This document shows, piece after piece, positions 58,911 to 64,000 of a DNA stretch of 64,000 nt; within the stretch, counting starts at the first letter, position 1; every line of letters starts with the position of its first letter. A program made the position numbers and the translations under genes. The DNA comes from Labrenzia sp. OB1 (GTDB lineage: Bacteria > Pseudomonadota > Alphaproteobacteria > Rhizobiales > Stappiaceae), in assembly GCF_001624695.1 (NCBI RefSeq), contig NZ_JSEP01000016.1, forward strand, positions 1 to 64,000, in the 5' to 3' direction. Under the pieces are notes generated by a model. The model had not been told where the DNA came from and did not search any database. It saw nothing but the letters and a program-made list of their open reading frames with translations.

Positions 58911-59345
58911 CTAAAGAAGACAGAGGTCTGTCAGGTCGCGGCGCATGTCGTCGGGCATGGACTGCGCACTGTTGCCGATCCGGAGATCGGAGGGTGCATC
59001 TGTCGCTTTCAGATACCGCCAGCCCTGGAATGGCCTTCTGGGCTGATATTGCGTCAGCACCAGCCGCGGCTCCATCACGAGGTCGCACCGCTTGACGCCC
59101 GCCTGATCGGTAAACGGCCTGATATCGACAAGATGCTGGCGTGCCTGAATTTTGCCCTTGATCACCCAGTAAAGTGATCCGCCGTCCAGGAGTTCATCCC
59201 TTCGCGTCGGCACCATGCGCGTCGTGTGGGTCGTCTCCTCGGCAAGGCCCGCCATGCGGGCCTCCTCCATCCGGAAATCGATCCAGGCTTGCAGCGTCTC
59301 GACGCTGTCCGCGCCCACACAGAGTTTCACCAGATGCAAGGTCAT
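58911..59345 (-). CDS. DUF1489 family protein
   Basis: This 144-residue protein has the DUF1489 pattern seen throughout alphaproteobacteria: MTLHLVKLCVGADSVETLQAWIDFRM, TRMVPTRRDELLDGGSLYWVIKG and PFQGWRYLKATDAPSDLR. It has no signal peptide or membrane span. Its function is unknown. The conservation supports a housekeeping role in the group and helps place the organism in the alphaproteobacteria. Confidence 0.88.
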   Translation of the reverse strand: MTLHLVKLCVGADSVETLQAWIDFRMEEARMAGLAEETTHTTRMVPTRRDELLDGGSLYWVIKGKIQARQHLVDIRPFTDQAGVKRCDLVMEPRLVLTQYQPRRPFQGWRYLKATDAPSDLRIGNSAQSMPDDMRRDLTDLCLL

Positions 59346-59466
59346 ATCCCTGACGTAACAGGCCTGCGGGCAAGGTCAAGCAGCCGCCTTGCCGCAGCGG
59401 TGGATTTTGCACAGGTGCAAACAGGTTGATCTTGCACCCTACTGCCGAAAAGAGTTCTCTTTGACT

Positions 59467-60351
59467 ATGGATGTTTTTGTAACGGGCGGTACCGGCCAGA
59501 TCGGTGCGGCCGTGGTGAAACGACTGACCGGCGAAGGCGTCAGGGTCATCGGCCTGGCTCGTTCCGACAATGCCTCGGAAAAGCTGAGAGCATCGGGTGC
59601 CAGCGCTTATCCGGGTGACCTGCGCAGCCCTGAAAGCTGGGTCGGCAGGGCAGCCTCCTGCGATGCGGTCATTCATACCGGCGCGACCTTCACGGAAGAT
59701 ATGGGCCGGGTCGATCGTCAATCCATGCTGGCTCTCAAACAGGCTGCCAAACACCGCAAACAGCCTCTGAAGATACTCTACACGGGCGGCATCTGGCTCT
59801 TCCCGGCCGTAACAGGCGGCCGGCTGATCACCGAGAAAACACCCTTCTCTCCCCTCCCCGCTTTCCGCTTCATGACGGAGACCATTCGAACTCTCTCCAA
59901 CGGAACCGACCTGAATCTGGCAGTCATCCATCCGGCACTCGTCTGCAGCCGCACGGCCGGCCCGATCGCGGAAATGACCACTGCGCTCGACGAAAACCAT
60001 CCGTATGAGACGCGCGCAACACCGGACACCCTGTGGCCTCTGGTGGAAGCGGACGACCTCGCCGCGCTTTACGCGCTGGCACTCCGGCAACCGCGTTTCA
60101 GGATGTCGCTCATCGCCAGTGGCATTCAGGGTATTTCGGTCGCACATCTCGCGTCGCACATTTCCGCAAGGCATGGACAGCAACTGGACATCGCCACACT
60201 ACCGGTGCCGGAAAACGCCAGACCGGATACGGATTGGCAGGCAGGTTACGCATTGTCCCAGTCCGTCGACATCCAGCACGCACGCCGCGCCACCGGCTGG
60301 CAACCGGACCATTCCACGATAGAAGATCTGGTCGTGGCGCTCTCCAGATAG
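59467..60351 (+). CDS. NAD-dependent epimerase/dehydratase family protein (extended SDR)
   Basis: This 294-residue protein begins with the Rossmann loop VFVTGGTGQIGAAVVKRL and continues with the extended-SDR features CDAVIHTGATF, ILYTGGIWLFP and IHPALVCSR. At the expected YxxxK place the sequence has FRFMTETIR, so the catalytic Tyr/Lys pair is unclear; it may bind NAD(P) without classic catalysis. The ATG at 59467 directly precedes the nucleotide-binding strand. It is a stand-alone gene. Confidence 0.8.
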   Translation: MDVFVTGGTGQIGAAVVKRLTGEGVRVIGLARSDNASEKLRASGASAYPGDLRSPESWVGRAASCDAVIHTGATFTEDMGRVDRQSMLALKQAAKHRKQPLKILYTGGIWLFPAVTGGRLITEKTPFSPLPAFRFMTETIRTLSNGTDLNLAVIHPALVCSRTAGPIAEMTTALDENHPYETRATPDTLWPLVEADDLAALYALALRQPRFRMSLIASGIQGISVAHLASHISARHGQQLDIATLPVPENARPDTDWQAGYALSQSVDIQHARRATGWQPDHSTIEDLVVALSR

Positions 60352-60460
60352 GATTGCATCGCGAACCACCCGGCTTACCCCGGACTATCGGACCACGGAT
60401 CAAAGCTTTTTAAAGTTTTAACCAGCACAATGACGATCATGCCAATTCTGGGACCACTCG

Positions 60461-61009
60461 ATGCCTCGACTCTTTGCCGCATTTCTGGCTGTTGTGCTTC
60501 TTGCCGCACCTCTTCAGGCCGGGAACGATCATCCGGTGGGCGAATTCCGCGTGATCAATTCCAGCGGCTTTGTTGAAAAGGACGGTGTCCGCGAGGAACT
60601 TCAAACGGATCGAACCGTCGCGATAGCCCGCATTTCCCGCGATACCGATGACAGTATCATTGTGGAAATCAACGGATCGACAATCCGTCTTCACACGCTG
60701 AAGGACGGATTGGCCGCCCTTGACTGGAATGCCCGGGGAACGGCCATGTTGCACAAGGCCGATATTCAGGCGCTCATGAACGACCGGGCTCCCGCTGATA
60801 TCCCCGCCTGGGGCTCCGAGCTTGACTGGCCGGGTCTGGGACCGGTTCAAATGGTCCTGCTGCCCTTCGGCCTCTCCGCCTACACAGGTTTTCTAGTAAG
60901 CTACCCCGGTGACAAGACGGTGGTCAGGGAAATGGTATTCCAGCAGGTTTTCGGTCCGGTGGACCGGCCGCGGGTTTCGGCCAATTCCCACACCGGTGAT
61001 TTTGAGTAG
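60461..61009 (+). CDS. Secreted hypothetical protein
   Basis: This 182-residue protein has a clear Sec signal peptide (MPRLFAAFLAVVLLAAPLQA, cleavage near residue 20). I do not recognise the mature part. It has a beta-rich pattern (VGEFRVINSSGFVEKDGVREEL, RISRDTDDSIIVEINGSTIRLHTL) and then helix and a hydrophobic stretch MVLLPFGLSAYTGFLVSY. It has no Cys. Probably periplasmic. No partner is apparent in the neighbourhood. Confidence 0.65.
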   Translation: MPRLFAAFLAVVLLAAPLQAGNDHPVGEFRVINSSGFVEKDGVREELQTDRTVAIARISRDTDDSIIVEINGSTIRLHTLKDGLAALDWNARGTAMLHKADIQALMNDRAPADIPAWGSELDWPGLGPVQMVLLPFGLSAYTGFLVSYPGDKTVVREMVFQQVFGPVDRPRVSANSHTGDFE

Positions 61010-61052
61010 GTTTTTTCCGGTTCCGGCCAGTATGAACACGCTGAAAACGAAA

Positions 61053-61078
61053 AAGGCGCAGCCTGCCGCTGCGCCCTT
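61053..61078 (-). terminator. Terminator of the small membrane protein gene
   Basis: GGCGCAGC pairs with GCTGCGCC around loop CTGCC, and on the minus strand a T tract (TTTTTCG) follows. It is 24 bases after the stop of the 44-residue gene and also lies after the convergent secreted-protein gene. Confidence 0.8.
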
Positions 61079-61101
61079 GTTCTGAAAACTCTCCGCTCAC
61101 C

Positions 61102-61236
61102 TTATCCGGCGGCGGCGATGGCTTGTTGAGCACTCTCCACATCGTTGAACAGGAGAACCATCGTCAATGCGACACCAACAGCAGCGACAGTCCAAAGAGT
61201 GACGCTCCAACAGGATTTCTGCACGTTTTCGTCCAT
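61102..61236 (-). CDS. Small single-span membrane protein (44 residues)
   Basis: A 44-residue protein is encoded from ATG 61236, which has TAGGG five bases upstream. It begins MDENVQKSCWSV and has one hydrophobic span (about 14-27, WTVAAVGVALTMVLLF), then NDVESAQQAIAAAG. A strong terminator follows. No family is recognised. The good ribosome-binding site, single membrane span and own terminator make it more credible than other short frames here; the longer frame starting at 61341 adds unlikely sequence. Confidence 0.55.
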   Translation of the reverse strand: MDENVQKSCWSVTLWTVAAVGVALTMVLLFNDVESAQQAIAAAG

Positions 61237-61496
61237 TAAAGCCCTACATTTTTTGTCTTGGGCGCCAAGCCCCCTGTGGCCGTAAATGTGGCGCCTTTGA
61301 GGCGTCGAGGTAAACGATCCTTTACCATTTCGCAAGTGCAAAAAAAGTGCATCAGCAATGACATTTTTGCGGGTCTCGAATTCCTCATACTATTCATGTG
61401 TTTATTGTATCAAACTGTCTTTTGGAGACGCCGGCGTAACTCTGCTATGAGTTCACAACCGGTTTCGCTTCCATCTGAACGACTGAAAGGCTCGCG

Positions 61497-62252
61497 ATGC
61501 ATCCCCTCACACAATTGGACCTTGCTGCGGTGGCATGGTTCCTCTTCGCATGGCTCGGGTTCAACTTCCTGATCGACATCAGTCCGTTGCGCAGCAAAAC
61601 CCTGTCTTGCACAATGGACCAGTACCGGATCGACTGGATGAAGGCCATGTGCACGCGCGAGGTGCGCATCATGGACACATCGATCATGGCTGGGCTTCAA
61701 CAGGGAACAGCGTTTTTCGCCTCGACCGCACTTCTGGCGATTGGCGGTGGATTTGCGCTCCTCGACGCGACCGAACGCATCCTTCAGGTGGCCGGAGATC
61801 TTTCAATTCCGGTTGCCGACAGCAGGGCTCTTTGGGAAATCAAGGTTCTGGGCCTGATGACGATATTCGCCTACGGCTTTTTCAAGTTCGGCTGGGCCTA
61901 CCGGCTCTTCAACTATTCGAGCATCGTCATGGGCGCCGTGCCGGAACGCGGCAGGGCGAGCGAAGAAACAATCCACGCCATGGCAAAACAGGCGGGCGAG
62001 CTCAACGTTCTGGCCGGCCGCCACTTCAACCGCGGCCAGCGCTCCCTTTTCTTCGCGATTGCATTTCTGGGCTGGTTCGCCGGTCCCTATGTCTTTGCCG
62101 GCGCGACCCTAGCGGTGCTGGTTGTGCTGCTCCGCCGTCAGTTCGCCTCACGGGCCCGCAGCGCGGTGCTGTCCGGACAATACCCGGTCTTTACCCCCGC
62201 CGATAAGTCGGGAGAATACACCGCGACAGGTTCGTCGAACCCCTTCACCTGA
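61497..62252 (+). CDS. DUF599 family membrane protein
   Basis: This 251-residue inner-membrane protein of DUF599 has about four spans (LAAVAWFLFAWLGFNFLIDI, FFASTALLAIGGGFALL, IKVLGLMTIFAYGFFKFGWAYRLFNY, SLFFAIAFLGWFAGPYVFAG). The motifs RIDWMKAMCTREVRIMDTSIMAGLQQGTAFFAS and RHFNRGQRSLFF are conserved in the family. Its function is not known. Its last 115 bases overlap, on the opposite strand, the 3' end of the adenylate cyclase gene. Confidence 0.87.
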   Translation: MHPLTQLDLAAVAWFLFAWLGFNFLIDISPLRSKTLSCTMDQYRIDWMKAMCTREVRIMDTSIMAGLQQGTAFFASTALLAIGGGFALLDATERILQVAGDLSIPVADSRALWEIKVLGLMTIFAYGFFKFGWAYRLFNYSSIVMGAVPERGRASEETIHAMAKQAGELNVLAGRHFNRGQRSLFFAIAFLGWFAGPYVFAGATLAVLVVLLRRQFASRARSAVLSGQYPVFTPADKSGEYTATGSSNPFT

Positions 62253-63385
62253 TAACGGCCAAAAAGACCCGAGCGGCAGCCCATGATCTCTGCCAAAGCG
62301 TCCGAAACCAGAACCTGTCGTTCCAGGTCCTTGGCAAGTTCCGCGATGCGCGCCGCCAGATTGACCGCCGGCCCGACCACGGTAAAGTCGAGACGCGTCT
62401 CGCTGCCCACGTTGCCGTAGAAAACGTCTCCGGCATGCAGCGCGATACCGACGCTCATGTCCGGTGTCGCCGAACAACTGTTGGAATTGTTGATCTCCTC
62501 GATCCTCTCCAGGGTCTCCTGGGCTGCGAGCAACGCCTGAACCGCGGCCTCCCTGGCTTCCTCCGCCGTCTCGAACGGGAAAATCGCCATCACTTCGTCG
62601 CCGATGAACTTCAGAACCTCGCCGCCATGAGCTTCCACGGCGGCGGTCATCGCGCCGAAATACTTGTTCAGGAAAACAATGATCTTGTCCGCCGGCAGCG
62701 TGTTGGACAAACGCGTGAAGCCACGGATATCGGCAAAGCTGACCACAGCCTTGATCCATTCGCCGTCTCCCCGGCGCGTGGTGCCGTCAAGAACCTTCAG
62801 CCCGGCGCGGCGCCCGACATAGGTATCAAGAACGGTTTCCGCCGTCCTGCGGAGTGTCTTCAGCTCGCACACAAGCGCCAGTGGCCGGATGAGCGAGTCC
62901 AGCACACTCAGATGAGACGCCGTAAAACCGCCAGATGCCTTGGTCGCGAAAGAAACGACTTTGACCGACCCGTCGGAGAAAGGCAGCGGCAGCGCGATGT
63001 AATCCGTGTAGCCTTTGTCCCGAAGCTCGCCGGTCACCGGATATTGTTCCGTCGTCGCGCGATCCCTTGCGATTTCAACGCGAACGCCCTTCAGCGTCTC
63101 GTGCACGCGCTTGATCGGGCTGACCGCATACCCCTCTTCCTCGTTCTGGTCCGCTTTGTAGAGCAGCAATTCCTTTGTTCCGTCGCTGGTCCACACGGAC
63201 CCCTCGGCGCGCACATTTGGATGCACCACCCAGATAGCCGTATTCACCCGGTCCACCGGCACCTTACCTGTGCGCAGGCGCTCTCCGAGTTCGCTGACGA
63301 TCTCCAGCGTGTCGTTCAGGTGAGACGCATCACTGTAAAGCCACTGAACGATGTCCGCCGCCACAATCGGCGCTTCTAGCACCAT
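62138..63385 (-). CDS. Class III adenylate/guanylate cyclase with N-terminal GAF-like sensor
   Basis: This 415-residue protein has an N-terminal sensory region (about 1-195, GAF-like: DYIALPLPFSDGSVKVVSFATKASGGF) and a C-terminal class III cyclase domain (about 215-390). Metal-binding Asp residues are in VVSFADIRGFTRLS and FIGDEVMAIFP. The purine-selecting Lys is in GEVLKFIGD and the Asp in RLDFTVVG, which favours ATP. The transition-state Asn and Arg are in VNLAARI. It should make cAMP in the cytosol. The ATG at 63385 has AAAGGA nine bases upstream. Its C-terminal tail overlaps the DUF599 gene. Confidence 0.92.
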   Translation of the reverse strand: MVLEAPIVAADIVQWLYSDASHLNDTLEIVSELGERLRTGKVPVDRVNTAIWVVHPNVRAEGSVWTSDGTKELLLYKADQNEEEGYAVSPIKRVHETLKGVRVEIARDRATTEQYPVTGELRDKGYTDYIALPLPFSDGSVKVVSFATKASGGFTASHLSVLDSLIRPLALVCELKTLRRTAETVLDTYVGRRAGLKVLDGTTRRGDGEWIKAVVSFADIRGFTRLSNTLPADKIIVFLNKYFGAMTAAVEAHGGEVLKFIGDEVMAIFPFETAEEAREAAVQALLAAQETLERIEEINNSNSCSATPDMSVGIALHAGDVFYGNVGSETRLDFTVVGPAVNLAARIAELAKDLERQVLVSDALAEIMGCRSGLFGRYQVKGFDEPVAVYSPDLSAGVKTGYCPDSTALRAREAN

Positions 63386-63651
63386 CCGCCCGTGTCCTTT
63401 CAACTACCTTGGCCGCACGGAGAAAATCACTCCGGTCTGACCACATATCGTTTCCGCATTCAGCGAACGCAGCTGGTTCCAACACATTAAAACCGAAAAT
63501 CTCTCTGCCCGTGACGGCACTCCTCCCGGCCGAAAACCGGTCCTTGTCACGCTGCCTGAATGTTCTCCGGCCATTATATGGTGCGTCTCAGGTCGCAGTA
63601 AAAGGGTCTGGCAGTGAATTGCGCGCCTTGAGGCAAAGCCACTTTCCAGAT

Positions 63652-64000
63652 TCAGGGACCGGGAAAGATTGCCGTGCTCCGCCCGCTTATCCAATAGACG
63701 GCAAGCCCTATCCATTCCCGGAACGCGATGTCGAAGCGGCGAAGTCCCTTCGATGCACCGGAAAAACCGAGCATCAGATCCTCTTTTCCCCGCGTGCGGT
63801 AGTCGACAGGATATGCGGTGACACCGGTCCAGCCGGCCTTCTCGAATACTCCCATAGACCGTGGCATGTGAAAGGCGGAAGTCACAAGAAGCCATCTCTG
63901 TCCGGGCCTGGGGTCGACAAGTTCTCTGGTGAGAACCGCATTTTCCCATGTGTTGCGCGCGGCATCTTCCAATACCACTCTGTCGGCTGAAATGCCGAAG
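63652..64000 (-). CDS. YdcF/DUF218 family protein, partial (C-terminal part)
   Basis: The minus-strand frame is open from the right edge to the stop at 63652 and gives about 116 residues: ...ISADRVVLEDAARNTWENAVLT, then VTSAFHMPRSMGVFEKAGWTGVTAYPVDYRT and FREWIGLAVYW. The pattern (Asn-Thr-x-Glu-Asn and S-A-F-H-x-P-R) is typical of YdcF/ElyC/SanA-type DUF218 proteins, linked with envelope integrity. The N-terminal part with its membrane spans lies outside the window. The 248 bases between this gene and the cyclase start contain nothing I can call. Confidence 0.85.
   Translation of the reverse strand, partial: FGISADRVVLEDAARNTWENAVLTRELVDPRPGQRWLLVTSAFHMPRSMGVFEKAGWTGVTAYPVDYRTRGKEDLMLGFSGASKGLRRFDIAFREWIGLAVYWISGRSTAIFPGP

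Noticed and set aside
1..64000. CRISPR arrays, prophage genes, tRNA or rRNA genes
   Set aside because: No regular direct repeats, phage structural genes, integrase or tRNA cloverleaf were seen on reading both strands; short elements could still be missed by eye.

Overview
The window looks like a chromosome segment of an alphaproteobacterium, probably Hyphomicrobiales and perhaps the Stappiaceae (Roseibium/Labrenzia type). This rests on the gene content: clpS-clpA with a long basic ClpA tail, a phasin, a DUF1489 protein, a SPOR-tailed D-Ala-D-Ala carboxypeptidase behind CtrA-type boxes, and many ABC importers with Tat-type binding proteins. GC is fairly high. The genus is a guess from general knowledge. 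I saw no rRNA, tRNA or CRISPR array.

Layout. (1) 1-2344: the end of an IS3-family element has entered an amidohydrolase gene and cut off its 3' end. (2) 2345-17037, minus strand: a large, tightly coupled polyol/sugar-alcohol operon. It reads regulator, binding protein, two permeases, two unlike ATPases, erythritol-kinase-like FGGY kinase, 2-hydroxyacid dehydrogenase, GlpD/EryB-like flavoprotein, class II aldolase, D-ribulose-kinase-like kinase, HAD phosphatase, second class II aldolase. (3) 17390-23703: a LysR regulator diverges from a Ugp-like ABC importer followed by a GpdQ-like metallophosphoesterase, probably for phosphodiester uptake and cleavage. (4) 23784-32214: a cyanase cluster with an Nrt/Cyn-type importer, OsmC protein, acyl-CoA-dehydrogenase-like flavoprotein, two-domain rhodanese and FAD reductase. 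It has a sigma-54-like promoter and a divergent TetR regulator. (5) 32295-38136: a PotABCD-like importer with an Asp/Glu/hydantoin racemase-family enzyme and a divergent GntR/FCD regulator.

(6) 38304-43070: kbp (BON-LysM), then two unusual genes on the minus strand: a trypsin-like protease fused to a NUC1 nuclease, and a papain-like (C1) peptidase fused to an alpha/beta-hydrolase-like domain whose nucleophile position is Gly. Neither has a signal peptide. This pair is the best candidate for an undescribed protease/nuclease (conflict or self-killing) module. (7) 43332-64000: mostly housekeeping and small regulatory genes: SelO, HIT protein, GST, AzlCD, an atypical SDR, a patatin-like protein lacking the usual catalytic residues, ClpS/ClpA, phasin, D,D-carboxypeptidase, a membrane J-domain protein, VWA protein, DUF2306 with a divergent TetR and twin palindromic operators, DUF1489, epimerase, a 44-residue membrane protein, DUF599, an adenylate cyclase and the edge of a YdcF-type protein.

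Several intergenic palindromes sit where the neighbouring regulator should bind. They are listed as separate features.
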